Source: Gracilariopsis chorda (Eukaryota; Rhodophyta; Florideophyceae; Gracilariales; Gracilariaceae). Taken from it: a DNA stretch of 64,000 bases. The notes beneath the pieces are model-generated. The model had not been told where the DNA came from. It made no database searches and worked only from the letters and a program-made list of their open reading frames with translations. A program made the position numbers and the translations under genes. Below are positions 38,368-47,349 of the stretch, one piece after another; the first letter of the stretch is position 1; each line of letters starts with the position of its first letter. The stretch is from positions 48,716 to 112,715 of the forward strand of contig NBIV01000203.1 in the NCBI GenBank assembly GCA_003194525.1, written 5' to 3'.

Positions 38368-40734
38368 ATGGGAGAGGACCAGCAAAGCTCCACTCGTGAC
38401 AAAAATAACCCCAACACCGTCATCACAGACCTCGCAATCGGTGTCGGCATCCTAGTCGCCACGCTCATCATCTACGACCTACTGCGCTACTTCTTCCCCT
38501 CCCACACCTATCCCCGTCAATCCGCCGCCAAGTACCCGCGCGCAAACAACTACGACCAAACACCACTACAAGTTCTTCCCTCCCCATCACCGCGTCCACT
38601 CTCCTGGCTGCGTTCCACTCTCAACTACTCCGAACAAGACACCATACGAACGCACGGCTTAGACGTAGCTTTCTTCATTCGTTTTCTGGCCACCCAAGCT
38701 AAAATCTTCCTAATCCTCACCATCTTCACTTGCATCGTGCTCTACCCCACGTACATAACCGCCGAAAATCGAACCCTCAAACCATCTTCAACTGATTTCA
38801 CATCCGGTTTAGAAATAGCCTCATTGTCAAATGTTCCCAATCGATCCCGTCGTCTCTGGGTTACGCTCTTCTCTGAAATCATCGTCGTTGCAACCATCCT
38901 ACTCCTTCTCTACAGAGACATCATCAAGTACGCAAAATACCGACGCAAGTATCGTGCCACGTATGATAATCCCTCCAATTACGCCATCATCGTTCAAGAT
39001 ATTCCTTCCCATTTGCGCACCCACGCCCATGTGTACGCCATTTTCGACAAGGCGTTCCCATTGCAGGTCACTCGCGTTCACCTCGTCAGAGATGCTCATG
39101 CATTGCTAGCACTCAAGAACAAGTACATCGTCGCCGTTGATAAGCATAACCATCTCCTTAATTCACTGTCCACCACTAACAACAATACAACTTCTACAAC
39201 CGCAAGTCAGGACGGACATTCCGACCCCGTCCCTCGCCTTTCCACCACCCCGAGACAAAGCGTTGACATCTTACCAATCTCTCAAACCGCATCTTCCCCA
39301 TCAGTATTACCTCTACCGCCAAAACCATCCTCATCCTCCGAACCCTCTCCTTCCAAACGACCATCCTCTCGCTGCTCCGACGTCTCCTACTGGAAGGAAC
39401 GTCAACACCAACTCAAGTCTCAAATTGATCAAGCTGAACAATCACTGGACCAAACTGCCCCGCTCACAGGAACCGCCATCATCGTCTTCCGTTCCAAACG
39501 CACCGCCACTCTGGCCGCTACAGCGCCCGTCTGGATAAATGCCACAGAGTGCTCCGTATCCCGAGCAGCAGAACCGCGTGCAGTCAACTGGAATCGTCTC
39601 AACATCACCCCGTACACTCGAAGAATCCGAGAATATACCTCATTTGCTGTACTCACCGCTGTGGCCATTTTCTGGACCATTCCAGCTACATCAATCCAAG
39701 CACTGGAGAATCTTCGAGAAGTGGCCGCTCGCTTCCCAGGCTCGTTCATTGAAAAGTTTGTCCAAAACGAAAAGAACGAAACTTTTGTAAACCTGGTTGA
39801 GGGTCTCTTACCGCCGTTAATCTTGTTCGTCGTGCTACTCGTCATGCCACTATTGTTTCGTTTCATCATTAGCTTTGAGCGCATTCATAGTCGTGTGCTC
39901 GTGGAGGCGAAGACGCGAAACTTTCTCTTCTTCTTTTACATCATGTCCAATTTCTTCTACGTTGTTGTCATCGGTTCCGTGTTCGAGAAGCTGCGCGATA
40001 TTCTGGAAAATCCCGGTCAGATCGTTCAGCTTTTGTCCAATTCCGTACCCAAGCAGTCAACCTTTCTTATGAAGTACGTGCTGATTAACGCCTTCCTTGG
40101 GAGCGCCATGATGCTGCTGAATACCGGTCGACTGCTCGTACGCCCGTTTCTCCAGCTCGGAGCCAAAACACCACGTGAGAAACGCAACTCGGATGAAATC
40201 TTTTCGCAGTACCCCTTTGCAAAGATGTACGCTTTGAGCAGTATGGTCTCTCTTATTTCGTTTGTATATGTAACCATAGCGCCAGTTATATGTGCCGTGG
40301 CCGCGTTATACTACGGCATCGCCTACGTGTGTCACAAGCAGCTATTGCTCTACTCGCACAGACCACAGTTTGAAGGCGGTGGCTTTCTTTTTCGTGATGC
40401 ATGGACCAACCAGCTGGTGGGGCTCTACTTTCATCAAGTATCGATGATCGGGATTTTCGGTTTGAAACTCGCTCCCCCTCAGGCTGTCCTCTCCATCCTT
40501 TCTTTTGTAGGTTCGATCTGGTTTCATCACTATTGTCGCAGGAACTTTCTTTTTCGGGCGAAGCATGGCAGTTTGATAGACCAGGCAAATGCAGATGATG
40601 AAGCAGGGCTTCGTGATGAGATTCCCGATAATTTTGCAGAGCTATATCTGCATCCTGGACTGCGCCCGGTCAAGGAGTTGCAGGACTTGGAGCTTGCGGG
40701 ATTGCCAAATAATGAACCATATGACCATGTTTGA
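38368..40734 (+). CDS. OSCA/TMEM63/CSC1-like mechanosensitive cation channel
   Basis: 788 residues from ATG 38368 (MGEDQQSS). Architecture: a first transmembrane helix (about 22-42); a linker with SEQDTIRTHGLDVAFFIRFL (the conserved N-terminal block); two more helices; and a large cytosolic domain (about 190-430) with YAIIVQDIPSHLR and a Ser/Pro-rich low-complexity insert. Then comes GTAIIVFRSKRTATLAA and the multi-helix pore region (about 445-720) with W-N-R-L-N-I, TSIQALENL, LLPPLILFVVLLVMPLLFRF, RNFLFFFYIMSNFFYVVVIGS. The C-terminus YCRRNFLFRAKHGSLIDQANADDE also fits. These channels open on membrane tension or hyperosmotic shock and pass calcium and other cations. The leader just before the ATG is a long C-rich run. 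Intronless. Confidence 0.93.
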   Translation: MGEDQQSSTRDKNNPNTVITDLAIGVGILVATLIIYDLLRYFFPSHTYPRQSAAKYPRANNYDQTPLQVLPSPSPRPLSWLRSTLNYSEQDTIRTHGLDVAFFIRFLATQAKIFLILTIFTCIVLYPTYITAENRTLKPSSTDFTSGLEIASLSNVPNRSRRLWVTLFSEIIVVATILLLLYRDIIKYAKYRRKYRATYDNPSNYAIIVQDIPSHLRTHAHVYAIFDKAFPLQVTRVHLVRDAHALLALKNKYIVAVDKHNHLLNSLSTTNNNTTSTTASQDGHSDPVPRLSTTPRQSVDILPISQTASSPSVLPLPPKPSSSSEPSPSKRPSSRCSDVSYWKERQHQLKSQIDQAEQSLDQTAPLTGTAIIVFRSKRTATLAATAPVWINATECSVSRAAEPRAVNWNRLNITPYTRRIREYTSFAVLTAVAIFWTIPATSIQALENLREVAARFPGSFIEKFVQNEKNETFVNLVEGLLPPLILFVVLLVMPLLFRFIISFERIHSRVLVEAKTRNFLFFFYIMSNFFYVVVIGSVFEKLRDILENPGQIVQLLSNSVPKQSTFLMKYVLINAFLGSAMMLLNTGRLLVRPFLQLGAKTPREKRNSDEIFSQYPFAKMYALSSMVSLISFVYVTIAPVICAVAALYYGIAYVCHKQLLLYSHRPQFEGGGFLFRDAWTNQLVGLYFHQVSMIGIFGLKLAPPQAVLSILSFVGSIWFHHYCRRNFLFRAKHGSLIDQANADDEAGLRDEIPDNFAELYLHPGLRPVKELQDLELAGLPNNEPYDHV

Positions 40735-41315
40735 GATGAACAGGTTCCTCTTTTCGTTTTCGTGTTCATAAGGGCTTCGCCAAATTCTACGCGTGTACTA
40801 TGACAGTGCACAACTTCAATGAAACTTCTAACTGAAGTCCTCACGTGAAACGTCTCAAGTTGTCGGAGATTTTCACATGAATGTCGGCCACATTAAAGTC
40901 CTCGGGGAGTAAGTGAGCCGAAAGTGGCTGAGGGCTAAGACAAATGATCAAGCCTGCGAATTTGTTATTGCCAACTAAAAAGGTGCTGTTTCCGGCCACA
41001 CCGTCATATCCGATGCCGACTCCTATTTGCAGCTTGGTACTTTGTTCCTCCGGTCATGACTTCAGGGCGCGGGCTGGCAGCTTGTATATCTTGTATATAT
41101 GAAACGTTCCGTCTCGAAGCAACCCTTCGTGGAATGTATGGGGGGTTCCTTCTGAGATCTGTTCGTGTACTTTAGCCTAAGAAATGATGATACACTAACT
41201 AGTGTGGATAGAATATCTGCGGACCATTAACTCACTGCTACTAAACGCTGTACATAGTGTGCATTACTTCCAGAAAACTCTTTCTGACCATAACCGAGTG
41301 GTCTTCTGAAGAGCA
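40735..41315. other. Convergent 3' region
   Basis: 580 bp between the OSCA-like gene and the C2-domain gene. No gene recognised. Confidence 0.4.
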
Positions 41316-42470
41316 CTACGACGAAGTAAGGGAGAACTGAAATCGGCATTCCGAAGGTGATGCAAGCGCTCGCACTAATGTGACCTTGGCCGATGTAATT
41401 CCATCATCCGCAGGCCACCAATACAAGTAAGTGCTTGCATGCATCGTCTTGAGTTTCTCCAGACTGGTCTGTATGAATCCGAGCGGTCTGGTTCTTCCAT
41501 TCTTGTACCAGCGATGCAATTCCAGGCGAAAGTTTTTGCTCTCATCGCCACCATGGAAATCTAGGCATTCCAGACACACAGCGTTGAACGATGCCATATC
41601 GTCACGGGTCCTAACTTCTGACTTGTAAATTGGCGACCAAGTCCCTTGGGGTAAGCCCCTCGAAAGCACGAAGAACATGCGATTCCTCCGGGGTGCATCG
41701 CTAGTTAACCCAAACTCGATTGTTATCATCTCTTTCTTTGAAACATGTTTTATCACGTCAAGCGAAAGTACTACCTGCGCGTTGCCCCAAAAATTCCATC
41801 TGTCATTTCGAAGACGCCGTTTTAAGGTAAGTCGCTTTGCTTCTATTAGCTCCGAGGCCGAGAACACTTCGTATCCCAGAGCGCGACTCGGACTGAGTAA
41901 ATGCGATGGAGTGCTCGAATTGAAAAACGCAATCACAATCTTCTCCGAACGGTCCAGTTCTGTGGCTGCTCGAAGTCGAAACTTCTTCACAAGCTTAATG
42001 TGGGGCGAACATCGCACCGCTTCGCTCTTACCCGTCACTTCCCATGTTCCTGGCACAGCACCTTCGCTAAACAAGACTGCAAAGCATTCGGCAGGAGAAA
42101 AGACTTCGAATACCGTGGTTTCAAACCCCTCAATATGCAATTCCAAGACGTCAAACTTCAAAGACTCAATCAAAGCCGAAATCCCCGTGTTGAGCAAACC
42201 TCTTGGAGATAAGTTGCAGGGATCGTAAATCTCCTCCGTTACCTTCAACGAGTTATCGCCATTATCCGAAACTGGAGAAAACTCAATTACTGATGGTTTG
42301 GCTCTGTACGCAGACGGCAATCGTGGTGGGGCTTTCTCTGCTTCATCAAACTCGTCATCCTCTGAATCCACGTCTGCGGTTCCCAGAGCTTCCATACTTG
42401 GCACTGGCACCACACATTGTTCTGTCTGATCATCATTGTTTTGAGAGTCTGCACTTGGAACAAGGTCCAT
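41316..42470 (-). CDS. Copine-like tandem C2-domain protein
   Basis: 384 residues. An acidic N-terminal tail (about 1-90) precedes two beta-rich domains. The first (about 95-210) has FDVLELHIEGFETT, CFAVLFSEG and GTWEVTGKSEAV. The second (about 225-370) has NAQVVLSLDVIKHV, MFFVLSRGLPQGTWSPIYKSEV, FRLELHRWYKNGRTRPLGFIQTSLEKLKTM. The phrase x-W-x-P-V-x-K-S/T-E-V with a following G-x-x-x-x-S-L-x-x-L matches C2B of copines, which bind membranes in response to calcium. The copine A (vWA-like) domain that normally follows is missing; the frame ends cleanly. The aspartates of the calcium loops are not obvious, so calcium binding is doubtful. No transmembrane segment. Confidence 0.6.
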   Translation of the reverse strand: MDLVPSADSQNNDDQTEQCVVPVPSMEALGTADVDSEDDEFDEAEKAPPRLPSAYRAKPSVIEFSPVSDNGDNSLKVTEEIYDPCNLSPRGLLNTGISALIESLKFDVLELHIEGFETTVFEVFSPAECFAVLFSEGAVPGTWEVTGKSEAVRCSPHIKLVKKFRLRAATELDRSEKIVIAFFNSSTPSHLLSPSRALGYEVFSASELIEAKRLTLKRRLRNDRWNFWGNAQVVLSLDVIKHVSKKEMITIEFGLTSDAPRRNRMFFVLSRGLPQGTWSPIYKSEVRTRDDMASFNAVCLECLDFHGGDESKNFRLELHRWYKNGRTRPLGFIQTSLEKLKTMHASTYLYWWPADDGITSAKVTLVRALASPSECRFQFSLTSS

Positions 42471-43617
42471 TTTGTTCGATACCTACAACGCCTTGGCGCA
42501 GAGATGAATAACAGAGCTCACAGTGTTAAGTCTAATACAGGGAGGAGCAGTGGTCAGGACCTGAATGGCAATTCAAGCCTTAGCACAAATTGGGGCAATC
42601 ACCCCGTTTTGGGTGCGTTACTCTCGTCGCTCCAGTCTTAAACTACCAGCGTCCTTGGGTGTATGTGCGCAGTTGCTCCCGGATTCCGAGTTCATTGGCT
42701 CAGCTAGAATCGACAGGGACTGTAAAGCGGTTTGTACCAAGCACTGATCTTCAATGTTGTTCGTCCGACTACTAGTGAACATAGACTCGTACACCATGAG
42801 CAAGAAAACTGTAGCTCGGAACTCCAGATAGACTGCTAGCTCCACGCTGAACCCGAACAGCTTTGCTCCCTTTCCAGCGTGGTAGATACACAGGCAGAAT
42901 TTGAATGTGACATATTTGAATGCTTGAGTTGTGAAACGATCACTTTAAAGACACCGCCCGTGTGACCAGAAGCGGTACCAGAATACGTAATTTGAAAACG
43001 ACATTTCGTGACACTTTACAAGAGTTCAAGACGTGAAGGCTACCCCCTTTCTTCCACAGAATTAACGCAGACAACGTGATGAACCCTTTGGCTTTGTATA
43101 TGGATACCCCGCATACATGCATGTTGACTCCATGAGGAGCACAACAGGAAGCTGCACATTTTCTAACCAAAAGATAGCCATTGTAGTTCATATTCTGCGG
43201 TGAACAAGATCTTTCGGGAAGGCCCTTTCTGAAGCCAGTGATATCACAATCCGTTGCAAATCAACTGGTTCTTGGCATTTAACCGCTGGAGGGAAACAAA
43301 CGTTTTAGCCATCGCTCACGATCGCAAAACACACCCCTCAGTCTCGTTACGCACGGCTTCTGACGGATACAACGCGGCCTCCTCCGTTTCAAAATGACTA
43401 AATTTCACACAGTAGGACAATCACAGGAATCTTGAACACTGGAGTCGGTGGCGAGACGTCTGAACTGAAATCTTGTCCTAACACATTGAATAGGGTGTCT
43501 AAGTCAAAGGGTAACAAAACATGTATAAGTTCCAGCGCGGCAATGTCCTGGCGTAAGCTCACGTACCAAAAGTCTTGAAGCGCCATTCCATACGCACATG
43601 ACGCGCAAACAGACGAC
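42471..43617. other. Intergenic
   Basis: About 1.15 kb between two minus-strand genes: promoter side of the C2 gene and 3' side of RPN1. Short frames on both strands lack family motifs. Nothing recognised. Confidence 0.4.
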
Positions 43618-46600
43618 TCATGAAGTGGCCATACTGCTAGGACCTCCGTCTCCCTTTGCGGCCTCGCCTTTTTCCTCTTGTGGCGGTTTCTTCGCAGCTT
43701 CTGCTTCAAGCTTATCCATAGCCGCAGCCGCCGCAGTCAGCCCTGATTCATCAACCCATTCCGGATTCTTCTCCAGTACAACTACACCTTCCATGGATGC
43801 AGCAACCGTGACAAATTCATCCGTTGCCATTTCCGACCTCTCTCCAGCAGCAAGAAGGACAGGGGTCGTGTGAGTCTGGAAACCGGTTATTGATTTCGGA
43901 CGCCCTGCTTGACCAACCGTGTCCACCGCCTGACCAACACGCACAGTAGCCGCCTTGAATTCCATGTTCTCATCAACAGTATACACCATCCTTGGTCTGG
44001 CAGCGAGTGCAAGATAGTACAAGAGGAAGTGGTTCTTGCCCAGGATAGTTCCCTTCATATCTAAACATGAAAACAATACAGTCAGAATGCCGCCAAGGGC
44101 TGTCCTGCTTTGCAGAAAACGGTTGTCCCCGTAGAAGGGGTTCATCGTCACCAGCCCCTTCGCTGAGTGCAGAATACCTTGTGCAATGCGAACCAGAAAG
44201 AGCGAAGGCCCTTCCTTGGCATAATACTGTGACAACTGACGCAAGATACCAGCTATTCTGGAATTGTTAGTCCCAGCACCAATCAGTCCAAGTCCGATTA
44301 TGGCAGACTGCGCCACTTCCATGTCCGAATCATGAGTGAACTTCGATAGCATATCTGTCAGGGTTAGCTTCGGGTCACTGATGCTCAGCAAACCAATAGC
44401 GAGGGGGACAACCTTCCTTATGACCGGATCCCCATACTGCAAAAGATGTCCAAACGATCTGATCAGCATTTCTGCACCCAGCTCCTCCCCCATGGCAATC
44501 ATTGCCAAGCCTAGAACAGCAACGGCTTGCTCGGCCGAAGCTATATGAGCCTTCTCAGCCTCGGACAGCGGTTTTTCATCTGAATTCCCTTCTTGGGCAC
44601 CGCTTTCCCCTCCATCGCCATTGTCAGCGTTAGTTCCCGGTGAGTTCGCTTGCGCATTGGACGAAGTTCGAGGAGCGCTTGAAGAGTTAGAGTCGGTGGC
44701 ATCATCGTTTTCTTCAGTAGATGCATGCTCCCCGCAAATCGACAAAAACTTTTGCACTTTGCGCACATCGCCTGAACCACAGTACGCGCAAACCTCAAAT
44801 GTAATAGACGTGATACGTCCAAGCAACGTATTTGACCCAACCATAGCGGCTATGGTCTCATTCATAACCTCTGCAGCCTCTTGGCTTCCGAGGTAAAGGA
44901 GCCCCAAAGCAAGGGGCAACAAAATCGGTTGCAAAGCCTCCTTCGTAACATCGCTTGCGCTCTGCCTCTCTGACAACACATCTAACAGTGGGATTGCAAC
45001 GTCGCCGTCTAACGTTCCTACAAAACATAGTCCCAGGCTGAGAGCCGCCAAGGCAACAGTGTCGGCAGACATTTCTTTGTCCGTCAAGATGGGCAGAAGA
45101 AGTTCCTTGACCGTTTCGTTCCCTGTGCCAGCATAGGCAAGTCCCAATCCGGCAATAGCTCCATTTCTGATCGGGGCCTTTGTCGAATTGATGTGATCAT
45201 CTTCTTGGAGGATCGCCAGGGCAGGGTCAACCTCATGTCGCACGTTTGCAGATACGAGGCCAACGGCCAGAAGAGCGCCTGCCCGAACGAAATCCTGTTC
45301 AGCATGCATGTACTTGTCGATATCACTAAGACCAGTTTCGACGTCCCAAAGAAGGATCATACCGACTGAGGCGGCCGCAGACATCATTCCATGTTCCCTA
45401 TTTCGATAGATCCATCTACTTTCATTGTCCAACATGAGTTTGTCCGTGCCGAACCCCATGTTGACAAACGCATTTACAAAAGTCTTTGCGAGATTGCCAC
45501 GCGCAGAGTCTGTGGCGGATGCTGTAGGGGCGCGTGCATCCAGCAAATGCGTCTTGTAGATATCCTCGGGCGTCTTTGGTTCCAAAACGTCGAGATCCTT
45601 CGCAAGAGCCTTGAATTGGTCAGTTAGTTTTTCGTTGCGCATGGCCGGAAGCATGCTGTCATCCTTCTCAACGTCATCGAGGAGAATGCCAGCGCGACCA
45701 AGATCCAACGCAAGTTGCAAACGCACGGCGGATTTAGGTTCACTACTTTGGTATATCGACCTGATGCTGTCCATATCAGCTCTGCGAATGGCCACCTGCA
45801 TGGCATCGGGCAATTTACCGACCTGGAAATAGATGTCCGACGCAATCTTAAGCAACTTATCGATGTCTTCTTGTGGCAAGACGTAATCTGCGCAAGCCTT
45901 CAAGTACAAGCATATGCGTGAGTAGTTGTGCTTGTCCGCAAGATCGTTGAGTTTTGGAAGAGAATCGACTTCCATGAGCAGATCAACGGCCTCGGGTTCG
46001 GCGTTCGATTTTACCAAGAACGGGACAACGTCATCGACAAGGTTCATAATCTGTGGTATGGTAGCTTGTGGCAATTTAACAGCGTCTCCGTTCGGTTGAT
46101 CAGGGGTGTCATCCCGCATTTCAGCGTCCATTTCAACAATGTTCTGATACTCCGAGGCAATTTCGCCAGCAAGATGACGCACATACTCATGTCCCCACAG
46201 ATGTGGAGCTTCATCACCTCCCTGAAGTTTGAAACGTAAACTCTCGCATCGTGAACTGTCACCCATGGTCATAGCCAAGACGGAGAGAATATCAGCCAGA
46301 AAGACGCGATTGTCACCCTTTGGCATTTCCGTGGCGTAGTATATCTTGAGTGGGGAGAAATGAGGACGCAGGAATTTGAGCGGTTTTGGAACGGAGGTCA
46401 TTGAGGAAGTGGCCGACCGGATCTCGGTGCGAATGGTCTGAAGGGCTAACTTTTGTACGCCCTGATCAACGTCCTTTGCGCGAATGACGAGCATGTCCAG
46501 CTTATCCTTGAGCGCCTGATCTTCTTCGGAGAGTTCATCCTGCTGCTCGGGTGGTGCAGCCTTCTTCGGGGCGTTCTCCGGTGGGGGGGGTGCTGGCTTC

Positions 46601-46626
46601 TTGTCCGGCTGTTCAGATCCAGCCAT
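43618..46626 (-). CDS. RPN1: 26S proteasome regulatory subunit RPN1 (PSMD2)
   Basis: 1002 residues from ATG 46626 (MAGSEQPDKK). The frame is open 71 codons upstream, but that segment looks like 5' leader. RPN1 is a toroidal scaffold of the 19S base that holds ubiquitin and ubiquitin-like receptors and the deubiquitinase Ubp6/USP14. Visible: a Lys/Pro/Glu-rich N-tail; helical N-domain (LKFLRPHFSPLKIYYATEMPKGDNR-type block); proteasome/cyclosome repeats, each with G-L-G-x-A/I-x-A-G (IAGLGLAYAGTGN, ALSLGLCFVGT, IIGLGLIGAGTNN); an acidic insert about residues 615-680; and the conserved C-terminal toroid end (TPVLLAAGERSEMATDEFVTVAASMEGVVVLEKNPEW). The tail is Lys/Glu-rich. Intronless. Confidence 0.97.
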   Translation of the reverse strand: MAGSEQPDKKPAPPPPENAPKKAAPPEQQDELSEEDQALKDKLDMLVIRAKDVDQGVQKLALQTIRTEIRSATSSMTSVPKPLKFLRPHFSPLKIYYATEMPKGDNRVFLADILSVLAMTMGDSSRCESLRFKLQGGDEAPHLWGHEYVRHLAGEIASEYQNIVEMDAEMRDDTPDQPNGDAVKLPQATIPQIMNLVDDVVPFLVKSNAEPEAVDLLMEVDSLPKLNDLADKHNYSRICLYLKACADYVLPQEDIDKLLKIASDIYFQVGKLPDAMQVAIRRADMDSIRSIYQSSEPKSAVRLQLALDLGRAGILLDDVEKDDSMLPAMRNEKLTDQFKALAKDLDVLEPKTPEDIYKTHLLDARAPTASATDSARGNLAKTFVNAFVNMGFGTDKLMLDNESRWIYRNREHGMMSAAASVGMILLWDVETGLSDIDKYMHAEQDFVRAGALLAVGLVSANVRHEVDPALAILQEDDHINSTKAPIRNGAIAGLGLAYAGTGNETVKELLLPILTDKEMSADTVALAALSLGLCFVGTLDGDVAIPLLDVLSERQSASDVTKEALQPILLPLALGLLYLGSQEAAEVMNETIAAMVGSNTLLGRITSITFEVCAYCGSGDVRKVQKFLSICGEHASTEENDDATDSNSSSAPRTSSNAQANSPGTNADNGDGGESGAQEGNSDEKPLSEAEKAHIASAEQAVAVLGLAMIAMGEELGAEMLIRSFGHLLQYGDPVIRKVVPLAIGLLSISDPKLTLTDMLSKFTHDSDMEVAQSAIIGLGLIGAGTNNSRIAGILRQLSQYYAKEGPSLFLVRIAQGILHSAKGLVTMNPFYGDNRFLQSRTALGGILTVLFSCLDMKGTILGKNHFLLYYLALAARPRMVYTVDENMEFKAATVRVGQAVDTVGQAGRPKSITGFQTHTTPVLLAAGERSEMATDEFVTVAASMEGVVVLEKNPEWVDESGLTAAAAAMDKLEAEAAKKPPQEEKGEAAKGDGGPSSMATS

Positions 46627-47349
46627 TGCGGGGTTGTAAGTGGAGGTTAGTGCTGGGGGCACGGAGTTAAGGGGAGGAGGGTGATATAGGGGATGGAAGA
46701 GGCTTGCGGACTGCTCGGCAATGGGAAACGTCGACGCAGGCACCGCGATGTACGACGGTACCCTTGGTACAAAGGTAGTTGGGGGCACAGCGGTGGTTGC
46801 CAATTCGCGCTCTGCAATGCAAACAGCGGACGCAGTCAAACAGCCCGGACTGGGAACAGAGAGCGCTGGAGCCTGGCGTCTGTGTCTGGATTGACACCGT
46901 GATATCGTGACAGTGTGCCATGTTGACTTGTTCGTTTTGGGAAGAGCTGTTTTGTGATATCGGGTTTAGATTGCTTCACGTGTAAACGGTACAGTACCGT
47001 TGGTACTGTACCTTCGTAGACGGTCTAACGGTATCCACCTCCTCGTACGGGAGCTACGCCTTCCCTTTCTACAACGGTACGCTTACCGCCAAGTTGGCAG
47101 TTCTGGCAAGTTGGCAATGCCAACACGCATATCGTCAGTTCACATGGCCTTCCACATGCGCCCATGTTCCATTCTTTGAAGTCGGTCCGTGAGCCGGGTA
47201 CGCGCAGTGCTTGCCTGCGTCACCTTGACTCCATTCTGCGGTACAAAAAGAGGGGGTTACTCTTCTTTTCTGCACTGCGAGAAAGGGTCCCACTTCACTG
47301 ATTACTTTCCACCTTCAGTGTTTTTACCTTCGCCACAGCGCGTGTAACC
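46627..47349. promoter_or_regulatory. Upstream region between RPN1 and the NB-ARC/WD40 pseudogene
   Basis: 720 bp. Contains a perfect palindrome GGTACAGTACC-GTT-GGTACTGTACC (46988-47012). A weak A-rich box (GTACAAAAAGAGG, about 47240) lies about 110 bp before the ATG at 47350. It presumably once served two divergent promoters. Confidence 0.4.
46988..47012. repeat. Perfect 11-bp-arm palindrome
   Basis: GGTACAGTACC, 3-nt loop GTT, GGTACTGTACC. Each arm is itself nearly palindromic. Located about 360 bp upstream of the RPN1 ATG. Confidence 0.8.

Noticed and set aside
46627..46839. 71-codon N-terminal extension of RPN1
   Set aside because: Not like any RPN1 start; MAGSEQPDKK with a Lys/Pro/Glu-rich tail fits the family.
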